NCBI RefSeq assembly: GCF_025790165.1
Contig: NZ_CP094970.1
Location: 1,612,001 to 1,676,000 of the forward strand
Source of the DNA: Solicola gregarius
Lineage (GTDB): Bacteria > Actinomycetota > Actinomycetes > Propionibacteriales > Nocardioidaceae
Length of the DNA: 64,000 nt
Reading direction: 5' to 3'
The stretch's first letter is position 1, and every line of letters begins with the position of its first letter. The notes beneath the pieces were generated by a model, which worked only from the letters and a program-made list of their open reading frames with translations, was not told where the DNA came from and did not search any database. The position numbers and the translations under genes were made by a program. Shown piece after piece: positions 38,291 through 46,676 of this stretch.

Positions 38291-40782
38291 GGGCGACTCC
38301 CCCGCGGGCGTTGCACGATGCGTTGCAAGAGCCGTACAGCCGCCAACAGCAGCACGACCGCGAGCAGTCCGGCGAGCCCATAGACGGCCCAATCGGGCAA
38401 CGCGGGATCGCTGTCGGGGGCGGCCGCCGGCGCTGCACGGCCGGTCTGGTCGACACCGACCGGCACTCGTACGGCCCCTGCGAGCGCAGACCCGTCCGCG
38501 CTCAGCAGCGACCGCCCGACCACCGCGGGCGCCACCGCAACACTCGCCTCGATGTCACTGGATGCCTTCGCCGTTGCCTCGGTCGCGACACCACCGTCGG
38601 GCCGCAGCAGCCGACCGACGCGATCGGCGAGGTACGTCGCGTCGAGGCCGAGGGCCTGTTTGCCCGCCGCGACCGCGGCGAGGGCGGTCCAGTCCTCGCT
38701 GCCGGTCGACGCGGGACGTACGTCCGACTCGGAGCCGTATCCGGACAGGTAGCTCGCCGCGCGTACCAGGGGATCCGATGCGCTCGGCGCATCCGCCGCC
38801 GACGGGAGCCCGGCGGGCGTGTACGCACTGTCGGTCGCGCCGCCGACGCGTACGGCATTGAGCGCCTGCACGGCCAGGCCGGTCGGGGCGACATCGCCGT
38901 TGGCACAGTCGGTCTGGGTCAGATCGGTCGCGAACGACCCGTCGTCACACTGGACGGCACGGATCGCGTCGAGCGCACCGTCGGCCTCCGCATCACGGCC
39001 CGCGGCCCGTAGCGCGAGCGCCGCCAGCGCCTGTCGCTCGGTCGACATGCTCACGTCCGCCTGGTCGCCCTCGTCGTCGAAGCCGCCGGACGGGTTCTGC
39101 AGCCCGGCGAGCTCGTCGGCGAGCGACGTCGTCGCCTCCGTCGCCTGCTTGGTCGGCAGCCACCCCGAGATCAGGGAGAGCTTGGCCAGCGGCTCCGCGT
39201 AGTCGGCGCCACCCTTCTCGTACGGCCGACCGTGCGCGTACGCGTCGACAGACTCCTTACGCAGCAGGAACTCCGTGGCTCTGCGCGCAGCATCGGACTG
39301 CTCGCCTAGTACGTGCAGCGCAAGCACGGCGTCGGCGGTCAGGTCGTAGTCGACATACAGCTGCCCACGTTGGCGCACCTCGACGTGCGTACCGTCGACG
39401 AGCCGACCGGCGATGAACGATGCAAGCCGCTCGTTCGGTCGGGCGGGAGACGGCGCCGTCTTGTCCGCCTTCGACTTCTCGTCGTCGGACCCCTCGCCCG
39501 ACTCAGGCGGCGGGTCGTCCGAGGGATCGTCGGTCGACTCATCCGGCGTGTCGTTTGTCGGGTCGTCGGTCTGCTCGTCGTCGTCCGGCGGAGGCGTGCC
39601 GTGGTCATCGTCCTCGGGCGGCGCTTCCGCCTTCGGCACCGTCGGGTTGCCCGTCGGCGCAGTCGTACCGAGCCGGCCGAAGGGCACGGGCGCGATCGCG
39701 AACACGGCCTGCACCGAGGCGCGCCGCCACTGGTCGCGGCCGCCGTCGTCGATGCCCGACTGTCGCGCCCTGGTCAGGCCGGCCGGGTTGTACGCGAACG
39801 CGCCGATGTCGCCGGCGACCTGGGTGCCGGCTCCTCGCGGCGGGGTCACCTGCAGCGCCGCAACCCACGCACGCGCCTTCCGGTACGCCCCCGACGCTCC
39901 CGTCGCCCGCAGGGCCTGCGCCGCCAGGCCGGTCGTGTTGGAGTTGGGCGGTTCGCTGGACCCGATGCCGCCGAAGGACCCGTCCGGTCGCTGTACGCGG
40001 CGAAGCCACGCGCTCGCGCGGGAGATCGGCCCGTCGAGTCCATCGCTTCCGGCGGCGCGGGCCGCGAGCAGTGCCTGCGTCCCGATCGCGGTGCCGTCGA
40101 TATCGGGCCTGCCATGTGCCGCATTGCACGACTTGCCGTCGTTGTAGAACATCCGGAAGTAGCCGGCACCACACTGCTGGCTGCGCAGGAACCGCAGCGC
40201 GGCTTCGTGACCGCCACCGGACCGGGCCAGCCCGATCACGGCGAGCGCCTGGCTGAACAGGTTCGTGCTGTCGCGGCCGGTGCCGCGGTCGCGGAGCCGG
40301 CCCGGCTGCTTGGACCCGCGAGGGCCGAGCAGCCCGAGCACCTCGCGACGCATGTCGTACGCGTGGCCCGTGCCTGCATAACGGCCGTGGCCGAAGGCGT
40401 GCGGATCGCGTCCGGTGACGACGGCGACGTTCAGCATGGCCGCGGCAGACCCGGCGATGCGAGCGTCCTTGTCGGCGTACAGGTCTGGCCCGAGGAACTC
40501 GCCGGCGTGCGACTCGATCGCCGTGGTCATCCGAGCCGCCGCCGACTCGCCGACCCCGCTCGCGTACAGCGCGAACAGCGCGTTCGCGGTCAGACCCCAG
40601 TCGGTCGGTGTGGCCGGACCGGGCAACGAGCCGTCCGCCCCCTCGCGGGCGATCCACGCTCCCGCCATCTCGGTACGCGTGAGCTCCGGTGCCGACCCGG
40701 CCTGCTCCGACGACGCGACAGCGGGCGCGAGCAGTACGCCAAGCAGCGCGGCCGACGCCGCGACGGTCAGCGACCTTCGCAT
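38287..40782 (-). CDS. Membrane-anchored protein with two terpenoid-cyclase-like alpha/alpha-barrel domains
   Basis: An 831-residue exported protein: signal peptide 1-24, first helical-repeat domain at about 35-350 (repeats such as TDWGLTANALFAL, PNSNTTGLAAQALRATG, QRPDGSFGG), an acidic Asp/Pro/Thr linker (about 370-440), a second related barrel at about 450-740 (YDLTADAVLALHVLG, NPSGGFDDEGDQADVS), and a membrane anchor near 801-821. The prenyltransferase/squalene-oxidase-type repeats give the alpha6-alpha6 barrel also used by intrinsic factor and transcobalamin. No beta domain is attached; the next gene may supply it in trans. ATG chosen for the signal peptide and the GGAAGG upstream. Confidence 0.83.
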   Translation of the reverse strand: MRRSLTVAASAALLGVLLAPAVASSEQAGSAPELTRTEMAGAWIAREGADGSLPGPATPTDWGLTANALFALYASGVGESAAARMTTAIESHAGEFLGPDLYADKDARIAGSAAAMLNVAVVTGRDPHAFGHGRYAGTGHAYDMRREVLGLLGPRGSKQPGRLRDRGTGRDSTNLFSQALAVIGLARSGGGHEAALRFLRSQQCGAGYFRMFYNDGKSCNAAHGRPDIDGTAIGTQALLAARAAGSDGLDGPISRASAWLRRVQRPDGSFGGIGSSEPPNSNTTGLAAQALRATGASGAYRKARAWVAALQVTPPRGAGTQVAGDIGAFAYNPAGLTRARQSGIDDGGRDQWRRASVQAVFAIAPVPFGRLGTTAPTGNPTVPKAEAPPEDDDHGTPPPDDDEQTDDPTNDTPDESTDDPSDDPPPESGEGSDDEKSKADKTAPSPARPNERLASFIAGRLVDGTHVEVRQRGQLYVDYDLTADAVLALHVLGEQSDAARRATEFLLRKESVDAYAHGRPYEKGGADYAEPLAKLSLISGWLPTKQATEATTSLADELAGLQNPSGGFDDEGDQADVSMSTERQALAALALRAAGRDAEADGALDAIRAVQCDDGSFATDLTQTDCANGDVAPTGLAVQALNAVRVGGATDSAYTPAGLPSAADAPSASDPLVRAASYLSGYGSESDVRPASTGSEDWTALAAVAAGKQALGLDATYLADRVGRLLRPDGGVATEATAKASSDIEASVAVAPAVVGRSLLSADGSALAGAVRVPVGVDQTGRAAPAAAPDSDPALPDWAVYGLAGLLAVVLLLAAVRLLQRIVQRPRGSRP

Positions 40783-40809
40783 CCCAGACACCTCGATCCT
40801 TCCATCGAA

Positions 40810-40853
40810 CAAATAGACATTTGTTATGCCAGGGGGTGACAAATGTCGATTTG
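40810..40853. repeat. 15-bp inverted repeat between the two barrel-protein genes
   Basis: Arms 40810-40824 (CAAATAGACATTTGT) and 40839-40853 match as reverse complements at 14 of 15 positions around a 14-base loop. The sequence is AT-rich in a GC-rich operon and has no T tract. It may protect the upstream message end, attenuate downstream expression, or serve as an operator. Confidence 0.8.
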
Positions 40854-40861
40854 CTTCCGAC

Positions 40862-42769
40862 TCAGCGGCGCGGTTTGACCCGCGGTTTCGGTTTGCTGCC
40901 CTGCGTGGCGTTCAGGGCGAACGCCCAGCCCTCGAAGCCACCGGGCTTCGCGTACCGACTTGCCGGGCCGGTCTTGGAGAAGTGCCAACCGCCGCGCCTG
41001 CCGTTGGCGTTCCAATATCCCCAGAACGCGCGGCTTGGCGGGGTGCTGATGCACTTCTCGCGATAGTTCGGATCACCCTGGAGCGGGAGCTTCTCCGCAC
41101 GCGCCGGACGCCCGTCGAGGCGGCACGCGAACGCCTTACCCTGCAGCCGGGTGCCTTTGACGGAGATCCCGGCGTGCTGGAGAACCTTGATCCCGGTGCG
41201 CTTCTTGACCTTGCCGGACTTCGTGAACTTCGCGGGTGCGCAGCGCACGATCGTCTTGCCGCTATGGCCGCGGAACTTGCCGAGCTTACGGAAGTCGACG
41301 ACGACCGTGACGCCCTTGCGGCCCTTGCGGGTTTTCTTCTTGCACTTGCCGGCGTATCCCTTGCGAGCGCTCGTCGGCCGTACACGCGACAGCCCTGCCG
41401 CCGAGGCGGCCGAGTGACGCCGCACCCTGATGCTCGCTCTGCCCGTACGCGCGGCGGCCGCTCCGCGTACCGAGACGACTCGTCGGCCGGCCTTCGTCGC
41501 CCGCGGCACACGTACGCGCACGTCGATCCGCCCCTTGGCGTTCGCCCGTCCGTGCGTGCGCTGCTTTCCGGCGATCCGCACGTCGTACTTCTCGCCGGGC
41601 ACCAGCCCGCCGGCACGTACGCGCAGGCGAGCGCCCGCGCGTACGCTGCGCCTGGCCGGGCGCACCGTGAACCGCTTCGCCTGCAGCTCGGTCAGCCCGA
41701 GCGTCGCCTGCGCGGTCGCCCGCCGCCACTGGTCGCGGGCGACCTTGGTGATGCCGGACTTCCTTGCGGTACGTAGGGCGTTGTCGTCGAACGCGACCGC
41801 GCCGATCTCCTTCGCGAGCGACGTGTCACCTGCCCGCCGCTTGGTCGCCTGCCGCGACGCGATCCACACGGCCGCGCGCCGGGCGGCCCTCGGGTGTCCG
41901 GTCTCGGCGAGTGCGTACGCCGCGAGTCCGGTGCTGTTGGAGTTCGCCGCTGCCGGGCTGCCGCTGCGGAACGCGCCGTTGGGCAGCTGCCGATCGCGAA
42001 GCCAGCCGGTCGCCTTGGCGATCGGCTTGCCGAGGCCGGCGACACCGTCGGAGCGAGCGGCGTCCATCGCGGCGACGGCGAGCGCGGTCGCATCGAGATC
42101 GGGCGCGCGGTTCGCGGGCTTGGCGGTCGAACAACGCAGCGTCGGGTTGGAGGCGGCGTCGTTGAACGCGATGCGGAAGAAGCCGCGCTGGCACTGCTGC
42201 TTGAGCAGGAAGCTCCGTACCGACGGGCTCGCTGCGTCTGCGGCCGCAAGACCACGCAACGCGTACGCCTGCCCGATCAGGTTGGAGAAGTCGTCGCCGG
42301 TCGACGTGTCGTCCTTGAGACGCCCCTTGTCGGCGCCTGCGGTGTCGACGAGGCCGGTCGCCCGCTCGACCAGGTTCACCCCGCCGAACGAGCGCGGCTT
42401 CGCGTGGGCAGACGTCGCCGCGACCAGCATCTTGGCCACCGAGCCCGCGTACGTACCGCCGGAACCGTCACCGATGTACGACGCGACGTCGGTGCGGAGC
42501 GCCCGGACGATGCGCTTACGCTTGGCCGGCTTCGCGTTGGCCTCGTCGAGCGCGAACAACGTGTCGATCGTCAACCCGTAGTCGTCGAAGTCGAACTGGC
42601 CGTTGTGGATCAGGCCGCCGGTCAGCTGACCGGCCTGCCAGCGGGCAGCCTGCTTGGCGGGCCCCGGCGCGTCCTTCGCGTACGCCGAGGGGGCGAGCGC
42701 GGTGCCGGCAACGGCGACCGCGGCCGCAATGCCGACCGCGGACGTACGGCGCCAGGTCGATCGAGTCAT
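40862..42769 (-). CDS. Secreted transcobalamin-like protein: alpha/alpha-barrel plus beta domain
   Basis: A 635-residue exported protein and the first gene under the cobalamin riboswitch. Signal peptide about 1-31 (ending SAYA). Residues about 35-350 are terpenoid-cyclase-type helical repeats (DDYGLTIDTLFAL, NSNSTGLAAYALAETG, RDQWRRATAQATLGL). An Ig-like basic linker follows (about 355-450). The C-terminal 140 residues are a transcobalamin-like beta domain (GVTVVVDFRKLG, YREKCISTPPSRAFWGYWNANG, GGFEGWAFAL). No C-terminal anchor is present, so it is released or held by its very basic linker. Barrel-plus-beta architecture and B12 control make a corrinoid-capture role likely. Confidence 0.85.
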   Translation of the reverse strand: MTRSTWRRTSAVGIAAAVAVAGTALAPSAYAKDAPGPAKQAARWQAGQLTGGLIHNGQFDFDDYGLTIDTLFALDEANAKPAKRKRIVRALRTDVASYIGDGSGGTYAGSVAKMLVAATSAHAKPRSFGGVNLVERATGLVDTAGADKGRLKDDTSTGDDFSNLIGQAYALRGLAAADAASPSVRSFLLKQQCQRGFFRIAFNDAASNPTLRCSTAKPANRAPDLDATALAVAAMDAARSDGVAGLGKPIAKATGWLRDRQLPNGAFRSGSPAAANSNSTGLAAYALAETGHPRAARRAAVWIASRQATKRRAGDTSLAKEIGAVAFDDNALRTARKSGITKVARDQWRRATAQATLGLTELQAKRFTVRPARRSVRAGARLRVRAGGLVPGEKYDVRIAGKQRTHGRANAKGRIDVRVRVPRATKAGRRVVSVRGAAAARTGRASIRVRRHSAASAAGLSRVRPTSARKGYAGKCKKKTRKGRKGVTVVVDFRKLGKFRGHSGKTIVRCAPAKFTKSGKVKKRTGIKVLQHAGISVKGTRLQGKAFACRLDGRPARAEKLPLQGDPNYREKCISTPPSRAFWGYWNANGRRGGWHFSKTGPASRYAKPGGFEGWAFALNATQGSKPKPRVKPRR

Positions 42770-42772
42770 GGG

Positions 42773-42799
42773 GTCCTCTCCGCCGCTCAGGGCGGAGGA
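42773..42799 (-). promoter_or_regulatory. Hairpin sequestering the ribosome site downstream of the cobalamin aptamer
   Basis: On the minus strand, TCCTCCGCC pairs with GGCGGAGAGGA (one bulge) around a short loop. The 3' arm contains GGAGAGG, the ribosome site 5 bases before the ATG. This is the expected expression platform for translational repression by bound cobalamin. Confidence 0.7.
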
Positions 42800-42960
42800 C
42801 TCGCAGGGCGAGGGCTCCACCCTGTTCGTCGCGACAGCGTGTCGAGCGGATACGCACGCGACAGGTATCCCGGCTCGCCTTGCGGCTCACGGTTGCGCGA
42901 CAGCGCCGGACTTGCACCGGCTTCCCCTGTGACGTGCGGCGTTCCTTTCGGAACCTACCG
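42785..42960 (-). ncRNA. Cobalamin (AdoCbl/B12) riboswitch
   Basis: The minus strand carries the conserved aptamer blocks in order: GGGAAGCCGGTGCAAGTCCGG, then GCTGTCGCGCAACCGTGAG, then the B12 box AGCCGGGATACCTG. These match the cobalamin riboswitch consensus closely. A -10-like TAGATT (minus strand, 42961-42966) just upstream suggests the transcript begins near 42955. The next gene downstream is the secreted barrel/beta protein, and short gaps or overlaps join it to five more genes ending with the ECF S component. Confidence 0.93.
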
Positions 42961-43030
42961 AATCTAACACGCGTCGGCGGCCTCCGCGCCCGCTCGGTGG
43001 TCGCTCTCACACTGCGTCACGAGCGCGGCG

Positions 43031-44080
43031 TCAGGGCACGCGGGCGGTCCACGCTTCGGTGCCGAACTTCTGCGCAACCAACCGCTCCGCCGCGGCGCTC
43101 GTCGCGTCGTCGAGGCCGACCTCGGTGAGGCCGTACTCGTTGCGGAAGTGCTCGACCATCGACTCGATGATCGCCTCCCGAGACAGACCCGTCTGCGAAC
43201 GCAGCGGGTCGACGCGCTTGCGGGCACTCGAGACGCCCTTGCCCGACAGCTTCTCGCGCCCGATGCGCAGCACCTCGAGCATCTTCGTGACATCCATGTC
43301 GTACGACATCGTGACGTGGTGCAGCACGGCACCATTGGCGAGCCGCTTCTGTGCCGCGCCGGCGATCTTGCCCGCAGGCGAGGCGATGTCGTTGATGGGC
43401 ACGTACGTGGCGTTGATGCCGAGCTCGCGGAGCGCGCCCAGCACCCAGTCGTCGAGGAACGCGTACGAGTCCGCGTACGAGAGCCCGTCGACCAGCGACG
43501 AGGGGACGTACAGGGAGTACGTGATGGTGTTGCCGGGCTCGACGAACATCGCGCCGCCACCCGACACCCGACGTACGACCGTGACGTCGTGTCTCTCGGC
43601 GGCCTCGAGGTCGACCTCGTTGGACAGGGACTGGAACGACCCGATGATGATCGCGTTCGACGCCCACTCCCAGACGCGTAGCGTCGGCTTGCGCAGACCA
43701 TCGCCGACCTGGCGGGCGATCACCTCGTCGAGCGCCATCTGCATCTGTGGATGCTGGCGGCCGGTGTCGACCAACTCGAAGGCGTGGTCCTGCCAGGCGG
43801 TCGCCTGCCCCAACGCCCGGCGCACTGCGGTCGCGACGGACTTCGGCTCGAACCCCAGCATCACCGCCTCGGGCCCGGCTGCCTCCGCGACGACCGCTGT
43901 CAGCCCGTCGGCCGTGGTCGACGTCGACAGCCCGACCAGGCTCTTGTCGATGCGCTCGAGGGCGTCGTCGGGCTCGAGGAAGAAGTCGCCGGAGATCTGA
44001 ACGTCGGTCAGCCGCCCAGCGTCGATCTGCAGATCGGCGACGACGAGCTTGCCGCCCGGAACCTTGTACTCACCATGCAC
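43031..44080 (-). CDS. lplA: Lipoate-protein ligase A family protein
   Basis: A 349-residue biotin/lipoate ligase-fold protein that attaches lipoate to carrier proteins of 2-oxoacid dehydrogenases or the glycine cleavage system. The N-terminal MHGEYKVPGGKLVVADLQ and DVQISGDFFLEPDDAL form the LplA accessory (lipoate ligase C-type) domain placed first. The catalytic part has RRVSGGGAMFVEPGN, the lipoyl-AMP binding motif, and GKIAGAAQKR, with the conserved Lys. GTG start gives the standard MHGEYK N-terminus. It is separated from the B12 operon by its own end and the riboswitch promoter. Confidence 0.9.
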   Translation of the reverse strand: MHGEYKVPGGKLVVADLQIDAGRLTDVQISGDFFLEPDDALERIDKSLVGLSTSTTADGLTAVVAEAAGPEAVMLGFEPKSVATAVRRALGQATAWQDHAFELVDTGRQHPQMQMALDEVIARQVGDGLRKPTLRVWEWASNAIIIGSFQSLSNEVDLEAAERHDVTVVRRVSGGGAMFVEPGNTITYSLYVPSSLVDGLSYADSYAFLDDWVLGALRELGINATYVPINDIASPAGKIAGAAQKRLANGAVLHHVTMSYDMDVTKMLEVLRIGREKLSGKGVSSARKRVDPLRSQTGLSREAIIESMVEHFRNEYGLTEVGLDDATSAAAERLVAQKFGTEAWTARVP

Positions 44081-44117
44081 ACCAGTTCCAACACCGGCGC
44101 GCCGAATCTGTTCCCGC

Positions 44118-45179
44118 TCAGGCGACCCGGGGCGCCGGGAGCATGTGGAGCACCCGGTCACGGACGCGAGCAGCGCGTCCGCCGGCCAACGCGACGTTGG
44201 CCATCGCGATCGACCCGGCCACGTACCTGCGGGTGGTACGACGTCGGCGCCGGTCGTACTCCGCGAGCGCGTCCGGTACGGACCGCCCGACGAGCTCATC
44301 GACGAGACATGCGGCGTCGAGCAAGGCCTGGGCACCGCCCTGGCCAAGGTTCGGCGGCATCGCGTGCGCGGCGTCACCGACGAGTACGGCGTTCCCGTGC
44401 ACGAACGACTTCGGCACGGGCCACAGGTGCTGCACCTCGTGGCGGAGCACGGCCTCATCCGTCGCGCTCTTCAGCAGCGCTCCGACCGGATCCGGCCAGC
44501 CCGCGTACCAGTCGCGCAGGTCGCCGACCGTCGGTCGCCGGTCGGTGCGCATCGCGGCGTACCAGTTGGTGGCGCCGTTCTCGATCGGCGTCACTCCGAA
44601 CAGCTGTCGCGCACCCCAGAACTCTCCGTACGGGGTCAGTGTCCGTTCATCGGTGCCGCGTACCGCCCAGAAGCCACTTCGCCGCCGCGGGTCTCGGGCT
44701 CCGAACAGCTCGGTTCGTACCGTGCTGGAGATCCCGTCGGCGCCGACAACGACGTCGTAGGTGTCGGCGAGGCGCCCGACGTCGGGCGCCGCGTCGAGGT
44801 AGAGGTTGGCCCCGGCCGTACGCGCCGCGTCCACGAGCGCGTTCAGGATGCGTTCGCGCGAGATCAGCAGCACGCCCGTGCCACCGCCGCGCTCCATCGC
44901 CGTCGTGCGCAGCGTCAGCAGGTCGCGGCCGTCGGCGGACCGCAGTGCACCCCCCGGCTGCGGCACTGCGACCGCACGCAACGGTCCGCCGACGCCGATC
45001 CGGTCGAGCACGCGTACGGCATTCGGCCAGAGCCCGATGCCGGTACCGACCGCCTTGATCCGCGGCCACCGCTCGAACACGTCGACGTGCCCACCGGTGC
45101 CGCCGAACAAGGCGGCGACCGACAGGCCGCCGATGCCGGCGCCGACTACGGCGATGCGAAGCTGCCTCGGATCAGTCAT
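44118..45179 (-). CDS. FAD-dependent aromatic-ring-hydroxylase-type monooxygenase
   Basis: A 353-residue group A flavoprotein monooxygenase of the salicylate/PHBH class. FAD motif VVGAGIGGLSVAALF at residues 11-25, DG motif VVVGADGISSTVR near 148, and GD motif VLVGDAAHAMPPNLGQGGAQAL near 270. NAD(P)H-dependent hydroxylation of an aromatic or similar compound is expected. Start codon immediately follows a perfect operator palindrome, and the divergent TetR gene lies beyond it, so it is almost certainly TetR-repressed. Confidence 0.9.
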   Translation of the reverse strand: MTDPRQLRIAVVGAGIGGLSVAALFGGTGGHVDVFERWPRIKAVGTGIGLWPNAVRVLDRIGVGGPLRAVAVPQPGGALRSADGRDLLTLRTTAMERGGGTGVLLISRERILNALVDAARTAGANLYLDAAPDVGRLADTYDVVVGADGISSTVRTELFGARDPRRRSGFWAVRGTDERTLTPYGEFWGARQLFGVTPIENGATNWYAAMRTDRRPTVGDLRDWYAGWPDPVGALLKSATDEAVLRHEVQHLWPVPKSFVHGNAVLVGDAAHAMPPNLGQGGAQALLDAACLVDELVGRSVPDALAEYDRRRRRTTRRYVAGSIAMANVALAGGRAARVRDRVLHMLPAPRVA

Positions 45180-45180
45180 G

Positions 45181-45206
45181 CGTTCCACTATAGATATAGT
45201 GGAACG
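45181..45206. promoter_or_regulatory. Perfect operator palindrome between the FAD monooxygenase and TetR genes
   Basis: Two 11-bp arms (CGTTCCACTAT and its reverse complement) around AGAT. It lies 1 base from the monooxygenase ATG and about 20 bases before the tetR ATG, so a bound repressor would block both. Confidence 0.8.
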
Positions 45207-45227
45207 CGATTGCGAGAGGATCCCGAC

Positions 45228-45806
45228 ATGAGCCCCGCCACATCCCGTCATCGCCCGGTCATCCTTGCCGCGGCCGTCGACGTACTGGCCGAGCAGGGCG
45301 TCCGCGGCCTGACCCATGCACGACTCGACGACCGCGCCGGCGTGCCGAGCGGCACGACATCGAACTACTTTCGTACGCGCGATGCCCTGCTGGGCGGCGT
45401 ACTCGATCACCTGATCGCGCAGGACGAGGCGGCCGCCGCGACGGTCGGCGCCAACGGCAGACCGGTCCATGACCGCGAGTCGCTCACCGATCTGCTGGTC
45501 GCACTGGGCGAGCACCTGACCGGTCCGGCGAGGGCAAACACGCTGGCGCGATACGCCGTGTTCCTCGAAGCCGCGTCGCACCCCGAGCTCGCCACGAGGG
45601 TCGCCGAGGCGCGCCGCCGGCTGAACGCGCTCGCGGCCGAGGTCCTGACGGCCGCCGGGGCAAGCGACATCGACGTCGCGGGTCAGCGGATCACGGTCAC
45701 CCTGGACGGCTATATCCTCGCCACGACCAGCCACGGCGCCGTCGACGCCACGCTCCGCGAGGTGCTCGAGCCCGCCGTCGCGGCGGCGTTCGACGTGCGC
45801 CGTTAG
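45228..45806 (+). CDS. TetR-family transcriptional regulator
   Basis: A 192-residue regulator with an N-terminal helix-turn-helix (LTHARLDDRAGVPSGTTSNYFRTRDALL near residues 28-55). It is divergent from the FAD monooxygenase with a perfect palindrome between them; autoregulation and repression of the monooxygenase are inferred. Ends with a 4-base convergent overlap with the sirtuin gene. Confidence 0.9.
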   Translation: MSPATSRHRPVILAAAVDVLAEQGVRGLTHARLDDRAGVPSGTTSNYFRTRDALLGGVLDHLIAQDEAAAATVGANGRPVHDRESLTDLLVALGEHLTGPARANTLARYAVFLEAASHPELATRVAEARRRLNALAAEVLTAAGASDIDVAGQRITVTLDGYILATTSHGAVDATLREVLEPAVAAAFDVRR

Positions 45807-46624
45807 CGTCGCTCCAACGCGGCGAGCGTCTCGGACGTACCCGCGTCGACCTTGACGTCGGCGAGGTCGTCGCCGCGAGTCGCACCACGGTTCACGATCA
45901 CGATCGGCTTGTCGGCCTTGCGTGCCTGGCGTACGAAGCGCAGACCGGACAGCACCTGAAGTGACGAGCCGGCGACCAGCAGCGCGTCGGCCGCATCGAC
46001 CAGCTGCGCCGCCGCCGCGACCCGATCGCGCGGCACGTTCTCGCCGAAGAACACGACGTCCGGCTTGAGCACGCCTCCACACACCTCGCAGGCGGCGATG
46101 ACGAAGCCGTCGACATCGTCGAGGACTGCGTCGCCGTCGGGCGCGATCTCGACGTCGCGCTCGGCGTACCCGGGGTTGAGCCGGGCGAGACGCTCGTGCA
46201 GGTCGGACCGACGCGACCGCGCACCGCAGCTCAGACAGACGACGTCGGCGATGCGCCCGTGTAGAGCGATCAGCCGGTCGTGACCCGCGGCCTCATGCAG
46301 CCCGTCGACGTTCTGGGTGATCAAGCCGGTGAGGTGGCCGCCGCGCTCCAGCCGACGCAGCGCGTGATGGCCAGCGTTGGGCGACGCCGCCGACATGTGG
46401 CCCCAGCCCACGTGCGCACGCGCCCAGTACCGCCGCTGCGCGGCCGGCCCCGACACGAAGTCCTGGTACGTCATCGGCTTGCGTGGTGGCGAGTCCGGGC
46501 CCCGATAGTCGGGGATCCCCGAGTCGGTGCTGATGCCCGCGCCGGTCAGGACGGCGAGCAGCCGACCGTCGAGTACGTCGCGCGCATGCCGCAATGCCTC
46601 CGCGGGCGACGTGGTTTCGAGCAC
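45803..46624 (-). CDS. Sir2-family NAD-dependent protein deacylase
   Basis: A 273-residue sirtuin. NAD-binding GAGISTDSGIPDYRG is at residues 28-42, TQNVDGLH and the catalytic His in ALHGR follow, and the structural zinc site is CLSC...CEVCGG. It removes acyl groups from lysines and could regulate acyl-CoA synthetases such as those in this window, a known sirtuin role in bacteria. Length fits class II/III bacterial sirtuins with a small insertion. Confidence 0.93.
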   Translation of the reverse strand: MLETTSPAEALRHARDVLDGRLLAVLTGAGISTDSGIPDYRGPDSPPRKPMTYQDFVSGPAAQRRYWARAHVGWGHMSAASPNAGHHALRRLERGGHLTGLITQNVDGLHEAAGHDRLIALHGRIADVVCLSCGARSRRSDLHERLARLNPGYAERDVEIAPDGDAVLDDVDGFVIAACEVCGGVLKPDVVFFGENVPRDRVAAAAQLVDAADALLVAGSSLQVLSGLRFVRQARKADKPIVIVNRGATRGDDLADVKVDAGTSETLAALERR

Positions 46625-46676
46625 CCCGCCAGCCTACGTCCGAGCACCAACGACGTACGACGGTTACGGTCGGCAG

